Below, in pieces: positions 1-5,919 of a stretch of 10,173 bases of DNA. The notes under the pieces are model-generated. The model ran no database searches, was not told the origin of the DNA, and was given only the letters and a program-made list of their open reading frames with translations. The stretch lies in NCBI GenBank assembly GCA_023412655.1, contig JAEYNH010000097.1:1-10173 (forward strand), given 5' to 3'. This DNA comes from Pseudomonadota bacterium. Its GTDB lineage: Bacteria; Pseudomonadota; Alphaproteobacteria; Caulobacterales; Caulobacteraceae. Position 1 is the stretch's first letter, and each line of letters opens with the position of its first letter. Position numbers and translations under genes: made by a program.

Positions 1-21
1 CGCCCAACCTTCCCCCCCGGC

Positions 22-39
22 GGGCCCCGCGGGGGGCCC
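22..39 (+). terminator. Possible terminator hairpin of an upstream gene outside the window
   Basis: Bases 22-28 (GGGCCCC) and 33-39 (GGGGCCC) form a perfect 7-bp G+C-only stem with a 4-base loop. The hairpin is followed by a pyrimidine-rich stretch that includes TTTT at 46-49. The T-run is broken by CGCC, so this is a weak match to an intrinsic terminator. It would end a gene lying left of the window, or act as leader structure for the lipoprotein gene at 97. Confidence 0.3.
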
Positions 40-96
40 TTCGCCTTTTCGGGTTCGGCCTTTACGCGCCTTCCGATCGGCGGTTAGAGAATCGCC

Positions 97-606
97 ATGC
101 TGAAACGCGCCGCCCTCTCGACCTCGATCCTGGGCCTCGCCGGCCTGGCTCTCGTCCTTTCGGGCTGCGACAAGCCCAAGGAACGTCCTGTCGACCAGCC
201 GACCGCCGATGCGGTCGTCCAGGCCCGGCCGCCGGGTCCCGCCTGGGCCGCGGACTACATGGGCAAGGGGCTGCGCGAGCTGTTCCCGGAAACCGGCGAC
301 TGCGTGGGCAACACCGAGACCGCGGAGACCCGCTACGCCGACGGCGTCTCCATCGTCGGCTGGGGCGCCGACAACACCACCCATGCCGGCGTCGGCCGCG
401 TGGTCCTGGTGGACGAGGGCTACCGCGTGGTGGGCGCCGGCGAGACCGGCCTGCCGCGCCCCGACGTGCCGGCCGCCCGCCCCGACATCACCGACCCCAA
501 CACCGGCTGGCGCGCCATCGCCACCATCCCGGTGGGCGCGGTGGAGGCCTATGGCGTCACCAACGACGGCCGCGGCGCCTGCAAGCTGGGCTACATCAAG
601 TTCTGA
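97..606 (+). CDS. Hypothetical lipoprotein (169 aa)
   Basis: I recognise no conserved domain. The N-terminus is a typical type II signal peptide: K3-R4, a hydrophobic stretch at about residues 5-21, then the lipobox L21-S22-G23-C24, so the mature protein should start at lipidated Cys24. Residue +2 is Asp25. In E. coli that is the Lol-avoidance residue that holds a lipoprotein in the inner membrane, but whether the rule holds in alphaproteobacteria is uncertain. The mature part is about 145 residues, begins with a charged Pro-rich linker and has only two more cysteines, C69 and C162, which could form a disulfide in the periplasm. The ATG has a weak AGAGA Shine-Dalgarno sequence 6 bases upstream. 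The gene stands alone and converges on the methyltransferase gene with 61 bases between the stops and no clear terminator. Real gene and lipoprotein: fairly sure. Function: unknown. Confidence 0.78.
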   Translation: MLKRAALSTSILGLAGLALVLSGCDKPKERPVDQPTADAVVQARPPGPAWAADYMGKGLRELFPETGDCVGNTETAETRYADGVSIVGWGADNTTHAGVGRVVLVDEGYRVVGAGETGLPRPDVPAARPDITDPNTGWRAIATIPVGAVEAYGVTNDGRGACKLGYIKF

Positions 607-667
607 CCGGTCGGCGGCGTGCTCAGCCCGCCCCGGACCCGATCAAGCTCACCATGGAATAGCGGGC

Positions 668-1699
668 TTACCTCTTCGTCAGCACCACCGTGCCTTCCAG
701 CAGGAGGTCGCGCTTGGCGGCCGTGCTGAGGGCGTCGTCGAAGGTGTCAAGCACAGCCAACGCCCAGTCGGGCAATTCCAGATCACTGCGGCCGGACGCC
801 AGCCGAAGCTGGACGCTCGTGGTGTCCCGATAGAGCGTCGGGTGATCGTTGTGCGGGATGATGTGGATCGTCTCGAACCCGGCGTTCCGCGCCATCCACT
901 GGATCTGATCGCGCGAGAACAGCCACTTGTCGTCCAAGGCCGCCAAAACCGGGGAGGTCGGATCCGGACTGGTTCGCGCAGCGATGTCTGCCGACATCGC
1001 CTTTAGGACCCAGGCGATATCGGGGTCGAGACCCGGCTTGCGCACCTCGGCTTCGGCGAGGACGCGTTCGTAGGCGGCGCGCACCACCGACCAGCCGTAG
1101 AAGGGCTCGAAGAAGATCGCGTGGCCGCCGGGCTTCAGCGCGCGGCCCGCCGCGGCGATTCCGGCCTCGGGGCGCTCCAGGTGATGCAGGATCGAGGCTC
1201 CCGTCACGAGGTCGAAAACGCCCGGCCGCACGTGGCTGCTCATCGCGTCCATCACCACGCAAACGACGTCCCCGAAGGTCCCTGTGTGGGCTGTGTAGTC
1301 GGCCAGAATGCGCAACAGCTCGCCCGAGAGGTCCGTCGCCACCACGCGCGCGCCCGGGAACAGGCGTTGGCAAGGTACGACCGAATTGACACCCGATCCG
1401 CTGCCGAGGTCCAGGATCAGCGGCTTGGCCGCCACCTTGATCTGCGATGCGGCCAAACCGCCTTCGAACAGGCGCTGGAAGTGGTCGCTGTGCGCGTAGC
1501 GCTGGTGGTACTCTTCGGCGTTGGCCTTGAACTGCTCCGTGATCGTAGCCGTCGAGGTGTCAGCTTTGATAGCCCAGACTGAGACGGACTGGTCGGGCCG
1601 AACGGTATGGGGCGCCAGTTCCGAGTCGAACAGCGGCGCGGCCCACGCCGGGAAGCCGGGAGTCTTCGCTGCAGGGCGGCGCTTGAAGAGAGACAACAT
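668..1699 (-). CDS. Class I SAM-dependent methyltransferase (343 aa)
   Basis: This is a Rossmann-fold methyltransferase transferring a methyl group from S-adenosylmethionine to an unidentified acceptor. Visible motifs are motif I LDLGSGSG at residues 96-103, the acidic residue after strand beta-2 (ATD, D123), D151 after strand 3, the motif IV region FDLVTGASILHHL at about 162-174, and the post-motif LKPGG at 188-192 followed by FFEPF. The roughly 90 residues before motif I and 140 after LKPGG make it longer than a minimal domain, so it probably carries an acceptor-binding cap. The start lies 4 bases after the oxygenase stop, so the two genes are very likely co-transcribed and perhaps translationally coupled. 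Sampled 60-base stretches are 60-62 percent G+C, against about 72 percent in the neighbouring oxygenase gene, which hints at a separate origin. The family is clear; the substrate cannot be read from sequence. Confidence 0.9.
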   Translation of the reverse strand: MLSLFKRRPAAKTPGFPAWAAPLFDSELAPHTVRPDQSVSVWAIKADTSTATITEQFKANAEEYHQRYAHSDHFQRLFEGGLAASQIKVAAKPLILDLGSGSGVNSVVPCQRLFPGARVVATDLSGELLRILADYTAHTGTFGDVVCVVMDAMSSHVRPGVFDLVTGASILHHLERPEAGIAAAGRALKPGGHAIFFEPFYGWSVVRAAYERVLAEAEVRKPGLDPDIAWVLKAMSADIAARTSPDPTSPVLAALDDKWLFSRDQIQWMARNAGFETIHIIPHNDHPTLYRDTTSVQLRLASGRSDLELPDWALAVLDTFDDALSTAAKRDLLLEGTVVLTKR

Positions 1700-1703
1700 C
1701 GCT

Positions 1704-2957
1704 TCAGCTGTCCCCCAGGACGGCCGGCATGCCGCTGGAGTCGGCGTAGGCCACCGCCCCCCGGGCGTAGTAGTGGCAGACGATCGAGCGCCGGGACGTC
1801 TCGGGGTTCAGCCGCACCGAGCCGGCGTGCATCAGGTTCTCGTGCCAGATCAGCACCGTGCCGGCCTTGGGGCGGTAGATCTCCGGGGCCAGCGCCTTCT
1901 CGGCCAGCATGTCGCGCCAGCGGGCCACCACCGTCTCGCCGAAGACGGTCCAGTCGTCGTTCACCACCTTCGGCGCGCCCACCGAGCTCATATAGACCCG
2001 GGGCAGGCGATGGCTGCCCGGATAGACCGCCAGCTCCCCCGAGCCGTCCTGCACGTCCTCCAGCGCGGTCCAGACCCCGCACATCATGCCCGCCGGGAAC
2101 GGGGTCAGGTGGATGGTGTCCTGGTGATGGTCCTGCTGCGAGCCGAAGACGTAGCTGAGCGACTGGCAGGGGGCGACCTTGTCGTCGAAGATCAGCTCCA
2201 GCATCCGCAGGACCTTGGGGTTGAGCCACAGGTCGCGAACCGCCGGGAATTCCAGGTGCAGGTTGTGGATCCGCTGGCTCGAGCCCCACTCGTAACCTTC
2301 GATCCGCCGCGCCACGGCCTGGTCGAGTGCGGCGTTCAGTCGCGCCACCTCCGCGGGCGGGATCAGGTCCTCCAGCACCAGGTAGCCGCTGTCCACGAAC
2401 TGCCGGAGGGCCGCGATCTCCTCGGCGCCGGCCCGGCCGCTCGCCGCCAGCTCCGCCAGGTGCGCCTCGATGGCCTCCGGCGGGCGGTCGAACCAGGCGG
2501 TCAGGCCGGCGTCGTCATAGTCGTAGGCGGAGGCGTCCAGCACGTCGACCACCAGGGGCGTCCCCGAGGCCCTCAGGTTGTCGGCCACCGCCGCGGCCAG
2601 CCGGCCCTCGTTGCGCACCTGCACCGTGAGCCGCTGCTCCCCCAGGACGCGGCCGTCCCGGCTGAGGGCCACGCTCACCGTGGCGACGCCGTTCGGCAGC
2701 AGGTGGCCGTGCAGGGCGACCCAGGTGCGCTGGAGCTCGCCCAGCTCCACGGTCCGCCGGTAGGGCGGCGCGGGATACCCCGCCACCGCCACGGTCAGTT
2801 CGGCGGGCCCCGGCTCGGCGGCGCCGGCCTTCAGGTCGATCTCCACCCGGATCAGGCCCGCCGTCGGCTCCTGTTCGGCGGATGACATGGCCACCAGCAC
2901 CGGGTTGCGGTTTCTGGCCCCTGAGCGGGCCTTGAAGAAGTTCAGCAACGTTCGCAT
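1704..2957 (-). CDS. Phytanoyl-CoA dioxygenase (PhyH) family oxygenase with N-terminal extension (417 aa)
   Basis: The C-terminal half, about residues 185-400, is a PhyH-type Fe(II)/2-oxoglutarate-dependent oxygenase. The iron ligands are visible as H278-Q279-D280 and a distal H377 in NLMHAGS, with R389 or R390 placed to bind the 2-oxoglutarate carboxylate. Supporting family features are the GSGELAVYPGSHRLPR stretch at about 305-320 and the AGTVLIWHENL strand before the distal His. The family hydroxylates small molecules, lipids or sugars. The first 180 residues do not belong to the catalytic fold: about 33-115 alternates short hydrophobic strands in a way that suggests an Ig-like beta-sandwich, followed by a linker helix. 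I do not recognise this domain. The ATG at 2957 lacks a strong ribosome binding site. An in-frame ATG at 2888 (residue 24) is an alternative start, and the strongly basic N-terminus makes the true start uncertain. A TTGACG (2989-2994, minus strand) could be a -35 element, but I see no good -10. The gene is upstream partner of the methyltransferase gene. Confidence 0.9.
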   Translation of the reverse strand: MRTLLNFFKARSGARNRNPVLVAMSSAEQEPTAGLIRVEIDLKAGAAEPGPAELTVAVAGYPAPPYRRTVELGELQRTWVALHGHLLPNGVATVSVALSRDGRVLGEQRLTVQVRNEGRLAAAVADNLRASGTPLVVDVLDASAYDYDDAGLTAWFDRPPEAIEAHLAELAASGRAGAEEIAALRQFVDSGYLVLEDLIPPAEVARLNAALDQAVARRIEGYEWGSSQRIHNLHLEFPAVRDLWLNPKVLRMLELIFDDKVAPCQSLSYVFGSQQDHHQDTIHLTPFPAGMMCGVWTALEDVQDGSGELAVYPGSHRLPRVYMSSVGAPKVVNDDWTVFGETVVARWRDMLAEKALAPEIYRPKAGTVLIWHENLMHAGSVRLNPETSRRSIVCHYYARGAVAYADSSGMPAVLGDS

Positions 2958-3009
2958 GGTCGGTACGGAAACTTCGCGATACGGCGTTCGTCAACAGGGC
3001 GGCGGCGCC

Positions 3010-3040
3010 GTTGAAACGGGGGGCCCGTAACCCCAAATAT
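3010..3040 (+). promoter_or_regulatory. Heat-shock (sigma-32/RpoH) promoter for hsp20
   Basis: GTTGAAA at 3010-3016 and CCCCAAATAT at 3031-3040 are separated by 14 bases. The established E. coli sigma-32 consensus is CTTGAAA, a spacer of about 11-16, and CCCCATNT. This gives 6 of 7 matches at -35 and 7 of 8 at -10. Transcription would start near 3046-3048, leaving a leader of about 68 bases before the Hsp20 ATG at 3115. The function of the downstream gene agrees with the call. Confidence 0.75.
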
Positions 3041-3114
3041 TTCACGCCCGCCCTTCTGCGCCGATCTCGGGCGGCAGGGCCGGGGAGTCGCTTTCTTCGA
3101 GGGCTCTTGGACGT

Positions 3115-3537
3115 ATGAACCGGTCTCTGATCTTCGACAGCCCCTATCTGCTGGGCTTCGAGCACACTCGCTCCCTCATCGAACGCGCGGCCAAGGCGGC
3201 GGCGGAAAGCTATCCGCCGTACAACGTCGAGGACCGGGGCGGCGGCGACCTGCGGATCACCCTGGCGGTGGCGGGCTTCTCGCCCGACCAGTTGCAGGTG
3301 ACCGTCGAGGACCGCCAGCTGGTGGTCGCCGGCAAGCGCGACGCGGCGGGGTCGAGGTCCGAGGACTCCTACCTCCACCGCGGCATCGCCGCCCGGGGCT
3401 TCCTGCGCACCTTCGTGCTGGCCGACGGGATGGTGGTGGAAGGGGCGACCCTGGAGCACGGCCTGCTCCACATCGACCTGGCGCGGCCGGAACCGGAAAA
3501 TCGGGTCCAGAACGTCCCGATCCGGACGGCCGGTTGA
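3115..3537 (+). CDS. Hsp20 family small heat shock protein (140 aa)
   Basis: This is an ATP-independent holdase chaperone of the alpha-crystallin family. It binds unfolding proteins in the cytoplasm and passes them to DnaK/ClpB. The alpha-crystallin domain spans about residues 33-124: PPYNVE opens it, the AVAGFSPDQLQV strand region lies at 51-62, YLHRGIAARGFLRTFVL at 86-102 is the signature block, and GLLHIDLARPEPE closes it at 116-128. The C-terminal tail holds V134-P135-I136, a variant of the IxI motif that docks into neighbouring subunits during oligomer assembly. The length (140 aa) is normal for IbpA/HspH-type bacterial proteins. The ATG at 3115 is preceded by GAGGG at 3099-3103, a rather distant Shine-Dalgarno sequence. 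A sigma-32 promoter lies upstream and DUF1150 follows. Family assignment is firm. Confidence 0.94.
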   Translation: MNRSLIFDSPYLLGFEHTRSLIERAAKAAAESYPPYNVEDRGGGDLRITLAVAGFSPDQLQVTVEDRQLVVAGKRDAAGSRSEDSYLHRGIAARGFLRTFVLADGMVVEGATLEHGLLHIDLARPEPENRVQNVPIRTAG

Positions 3538-3651
3538 GCTTTGTTCGAGATCTGAGTGCCGCCGTGGCTGAAAAGCCCCGGTGGATGTCAAACGAACGGC
3601 TGGCTGAACCGGCGACCGTTCGAAGCGTTGAGTTTCACGGAGGTGGTCATG

Positions 3652-3906
3652 ATGACGCCTGTACTTTCGACTGAAGCCTTTGCGGCCCTGGGCGCCCCGC
3701 ATCTGGTCTATGTACGCCCAGTGAAGGCGGCTGAAATCTTGGCCAGCGTGCCTTCCGCCCAGGTCCAGGGCTTCGAGCTGGATCCGGAGCAGACGCTGTA
3801 CGCGGTCCACCGGGCCGACGGCGAACGGCTGGCCGTGCTCACCGACCGCGAGTCGGCGGTGGCCGCCGCCCTGGCCCACGAACTGGCGCCGGTCTCGGTC
3901 CACTAA
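3652..3906 (+). CDS. DUF1150 family protein (84 aa)
   Basis: This small soluble protein of unknown function belongs to the DUF1150 family as far as I can recognise it. The family is found mainly in alphaproteobacteria, often beside Hsp20 genes. The recognisable block is LGAPHLVYVRPV at about residues 13-24, followed by a KAAEIL helix and a C-terminal stretch ending in the helix SAVAAALAHELAP. No membrane segment, signal peptide or cysteine is present. The open frame extends back to 3556, but GGAGGT at 3639-3644 fixes the start at the double ATG. The ATG at 3652 has a 7-base spacing; the one at 3649 (85 aa) has only 4. The stop of hsp20 lies 114 bases upstream with no terminator between, so the two genes are probably co-transcribed from the heat-shock promoter. 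A role as a chaperone partner is only inferred from position. Confidence 0.85.
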   Translation: MTPVLSTEAFAALGAPHLVYVRPVKAAEILASVPSAQVQGFELDPEQTLYAVHRADGERLAVLTDRESAVAAALAHELAPVSVH

Positions 3907-3930
3907 CCGCCTCCGACACCCGCATACGAC

Positions 3931-3963
3931 AAAGGCCGGCGGTCCCCCGCCGGCCTTTTCGTT
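3931..3963 (+). terminator. Rho-independent terminator after the hsp20-DUF1150 unit
   Basis: AAAGGCCGGCGG at 3931-3942 pairs perfectly with CCGCCGGCCTTT at 3947-3958 around a TCCC loop, giving a 12-bp stem. It is followed by TTTTCGTTT. It lies 24 bases after the DUF1150 stop. The convergent ptsN gene ends at 4002, and the AAA on the left arm gives a short T-run on the minus strand, so the hairpin may also stop leftward transcription from the rpoN-ptsN cluster. Confidence 0.9.
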
Positions 3964-4001
3964 TGGGTCACCTCCCCGTGCGGGCGGGCCGGCGCGCGCC
4001 G

Positions 4002-4466
4002 CTAGGCGGCCGAGCGCGCCAGGTCCTGCACCAGCAGGGCGTAGATGGCGTCGGTGGTGCGGGCCTGCCGCAGCTGCTCGCGCAGCTCGGCCTGGCGCAT
4101 CAGGCGCGACACCCGGGCCAGGGCCCGCAGGTGGTCGCTCACCGCATCCTTCGGCGCGAACAGGGCGAAAACCAGGTCCACCGGGGTGTCGTCCACCGAA
4201 TCGAAGTCCACCGGCTGTTCCAGGCGCACGAAGACGCCGCGGATGCCGTCCAGACCGTCTAGGCGGGCGTGCGGCGCGGCCACGCCATAGCCCACGCCCG
4301 TGGAGCCGGCGGCTTCGCGCTCGGTCAGCGCGTCGAGGATTTCGCCGGCGTCCAGGCCCAGCTTGCGGGCGGCGATCTCGGCGATCACCGCCAGGACCTG
4401 GCGCTTGCTGGAAGCGCTGACGCGCAGGGAGATCGCGGAGCGATCGAGAAGGTCGCCGATGTTCAT
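4002..4466 (-). CDS. ptsN: PTS IIA-like nitrogen regulatory protein EIIA-Ntr (154 aa)
   Basis: PtsN is the terminal phosphoacceptor of the nitrogen PTS (EI-Ntr, NPr, EIIA-Ntr). It carries no sugar. Its phosphorylation state regulates potassium uptake, sensor kinases, (p)ppGpp metabolism or sigma-54-linked processes, depending on species. The protein is one PTS EIIA type-2 domain of normal length. The phosphorylated histidine is H66 in GYGVAAPHARLDGL, preceded by the family's EREAAGSTGVG block at about 50-59. The VDLVFALFAPKDAVSDHL region at about 96-113 is also typical. It is the last gene of the leftward cluster, 62 bases after the hpf stop, in the rpoN-hpf-ptsN order widespread in proteobacteria. 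The start has only a weak GAAGAG-like ribosome binding site directly upstream. The intercistronic gap contains a 6-bp hairpin (4495-4500 with 4507-4512) without a T-run. Confidence 0.96.
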   Translation of the reverse strand: MNIGDLLDRSAISLRVSASSKRQVLAVIAEIAARKLGLDAGEILDALTEREAAGSTGVGYGVAAPHARLDGLDGIRGVFVRLEQPVDFDSVDDTPVDLVFALFAPKDAVSDHLRALARVSRLMRQAELREQLRQARTTDAIYALLVQDLARSAA

Positions 4467-4528
4467 GCTCTTCGAGTACTCAACTGGACCGCCGGCCCGG
4501 CTCCTTCCGGGCGTAGGTCGCGATAGCG

Positions 4529-5155
4529 CTAGTGGGGCGGAGCGGTTCCATCCCCATCGACCTCGTCGCCGTTGCTGGTTCGCGCAGGGTCGATCCAGCC
4601 GATGTTCCCATCGGCGCGGCGATATACCACCGAGAGACCGCCATGAGCAGCGTTTCGGAACACAATTGCTTGAGCCTCGGTCAGATCGAGCTCCATCACC
4701 GCCATTGAAACAGTCATCAGGCGGATCGGCTTCTCGGTCTCGGCGATGATCATCGGCTCGGGGAAGGCCTGGCCGTCGCCCTCGGTCTCGTCCTCGTCCT
4801 CGTCGGGCGCGGCCAGGATGAAATAGGCGGCGCTCTCGGCCTGCTTGGCCACCGCCTGCTGGTGGTGGTCCTTCAGCCGGTTCTTGTAGCGCCGGATCCG
4901 CTTGGCCATCTTCTGCAGCGCGACGTCGAAGGCCATGTGGGCGTCGCCGCCCACCCCGTGGGTGGTCAGCTGCTGTCCCGAGGCCAGGGTGACGGCGCAG
5001 TCGACCTTGAAGGCGTTGCCTTCGCGGCTGACCACCACGTCGGCGCCGCCGCCGCGGTCGAAGTACTTTTCGATGCTGTTGCTGAGTTCGTCGGAGACCC
5101 GTTCGCGCAGAGCCTCGCCGACATCGACGTGTTTACCGGTGACTTGGACTTGCAT
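4529..5155 (-). CDS. hpf: Long-form ribosome hibernation promoting factor (208 aa)
   Basis: Long HPF binds the 30S decoding centre and dimerises ribosomes into inactive 100S particles in stationary phase or starvation. The N-terminal S30AE domain spans about residues 1-98. It begins MQVQVTGKHVDVGEALRE, contains the ribosome-facing basic stretch KMAKRIRRYKNRLKDHH at 82-98, and is followed by a flexible acidic linker (DEDEDETEGDG around 118-128). The C-terminal dimerisation domain runs from about 143 to 190 (RLMTVSMAVMELDLTEAQ, then GLSVVYRR and IGWIDP). Both domains and a total near 200 residues mark it as the long form. The reading frame is open upstream into exoD, but the ATG at 5155 matches the conserved N-terminus. 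There is no Shine-Dalgarno sequence before it, which is noteworthy (see findings). It lies 32 bases after the exoD stop and 62 before ptsN. Confidence 0.96.
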   Translation of the reverse strand: MQVQVTGKHVDVGEALRERVSDELSNSIEKYFDRGGGADVVVSREGNAFKVDCAVTLASGQQLTTHGVGGDAHMAFDVALQKMAKRIRRYKNRLKDHHQQAVAKQAESAAYFILAAPDEDEDETEGDGQAFPEPMIIAETEKPIRLMTVSMAVMELDLTEAQAIVFRNAAHGGLSVVYRRADGNIGWIDPARTSNGDEVDGDGTAPPH

Positions 5156-5161
5156 GACACT

Positions 5162-5194
5162 AGCAACGCGCTTGGGCCCGGTTGGTGTCAAGCG
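5162..5194 (-). promoter_or_regulatory. Candidate internal promoter before hpf
   Basis: Read leftward, CGCTTGACACC (5194-5184) contains a perfect -35-like TTGACA (5191-5186) that overlaps the exoD stop codon. After 17 bases it is followed by TTGCT (5166-5162), only 6 bases before the hpf ATG. The same arrangement, CGCTTGACACC-N17-TTGCT, occurs on the + strand at 8127-8159 before the WYL regulator. The -10 side is a poor match to TATAAT, so this is tentative. If it works, the hpf transcript would start at or next to its ATG. Confidence 0.3.
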
Positions 5195-5853
5195 CCGGAC
5201 ACAACGGCCCAGGCGTGCTGCAGCAGGCGGATGATGATGTGCGTCGCCAGCACCAGCACCGCCCCGCTGACCGCCACCAGGATGTAGCCGAGGATGGCCA
5301 GCAGGCCGTCCTTCAGGATCAGTGACAGCGACAGCACGGCCACCGCCATGGCCGGCAGGATGTTGCCGCCCCAGATCGGCAGGATCAGGATCAGGGACAG
5401 CACCACGCAGGTGGCGCCGAGGATCCGCTCGCCGAGCGGGCTGAACATGAACGTCAGCCGAGGGCGGGAGATGCGCTCGATCCGCCGCATCCAGCGGGCC
5501 AGCTGCGGCAGCCGCCCGCGCACCTCGCCCAGGGGCACCGAGCGCCGGCGGATGCGGCCGGGCAGCCAGGGCATGTGCCGGCCGATCATCAGCTGGCCCG
5601 AGAGCAGCAGCAGGGGCGCGCCGAAGACCGTCGTCGCCCCCGGCGGCAGTGGCAGCAGGCACAGCAAGGCGAACAGCAGCAGCAGGGCGCCCAGGGCCCG
5701 ACCGCCGAACCGCTGCACCAGCTCGGCGATGGTGATGCTGTCGGCCGGCAGCTCGGCGACCTCCTGCAGCACCTGGGACAGGGGCCGGCGGTGGTCCGGC
5801 TCAGCCGGGGGGTCGTCGGGCAGAGACTCGGGATCGTCGGCCAGCAGCGTCAT
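5188..5853 (-). CDS. exoD: ExoD family integral membrane protein (221 aa)
   Basis: ExoD was named from Rhizobium, where mutants are affected in exopolysaccharide synthesis and alkali tolerance. The molecular function of the family is not known. The protein has a Pro/Asp-rich cytoplasmic start (1-25), an amphipathic segment with LSQVLQEVAELPADSITIAEL at about 25-45, and then hydrophobic segments at about 53-90 (probably two helices split at PLPPGA), 143-160, 163-180 and 184-208. Family landmarks are PLPPGATTVFGAPLLLLSGQ at 68-87, the basic loop RPRLTFMF near 131-137 and KDGLLAILGY at 181-190. Length is normal. The start has GAGGG close upstream. It lies 66 bases after rpoN and 32 before hpf, with all genes in the same direction, so it should be part of that operon. 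Its place between rpoN and hpf is not the usual proteobacterial arrangement. Confidence 0.9.
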   Translation of the reverse strand: MTLLADDPESLPDDPPAEPDHRRPLSQVLQEVAELPADSITIAELVQRFGGRALGALLLLFALLCLLPLPPGATTVFGAPLLLLSGQLMIGRHMPWLPGRIRRRSVPLGEVRGRLPQLARWMRRIERISRPRLTFMFSPLGERILGATCVVLSLILILPIWGGNILPAMAVAVLSLSLILKDGLLAILGYILVAVSGAVLVLATHIIIRLLQHAWAVVSGA

Positions 5854-5875
5854 GCACCCTCATCTGGTCCCGCAC

Positions 5876-5908
5876 CCGGTCGGCGCAAGGACCGGAACGC
5901 CGAACCGG
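5876..5908 (-). other. Intercistronic hairpin between rpoN and exoD
   Basis: CCGGTCGGCG at 5876-5885 pairs with CGCCGAACCGG at 5898-5908: ten base pairs with one bulged base and a 12-base loop. It occupies the middle of the 66-base gap between the rpoN stop and the exoD start. No T-run follows in the direction of transcription, so it is not an intrinsic terminator. It could be an RNA-stability or processing element that sets the level of exoD-hpf-ptsN relative to rpoN. Confidence 0.4.
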
Positions 5909-5919
5909 CCCGAAGGTGT

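Noticed and set aside
1521..2885. 454-codon + strand frame opposite the oxygenase gene
   Set aside because: It is an antisense shadow of the PhyH gene, whose iron-ligand motif is intact in the minus-strand frame.
2515..3903. A 462-codon open frame on the minus strand across the hsp20 region
   Set aside because: It runs antisense to Hsp20 and DUF1150 and through the heat-shock promoter. Its composition is typical of a shadow frame and the opposing genes have clear family motifs.
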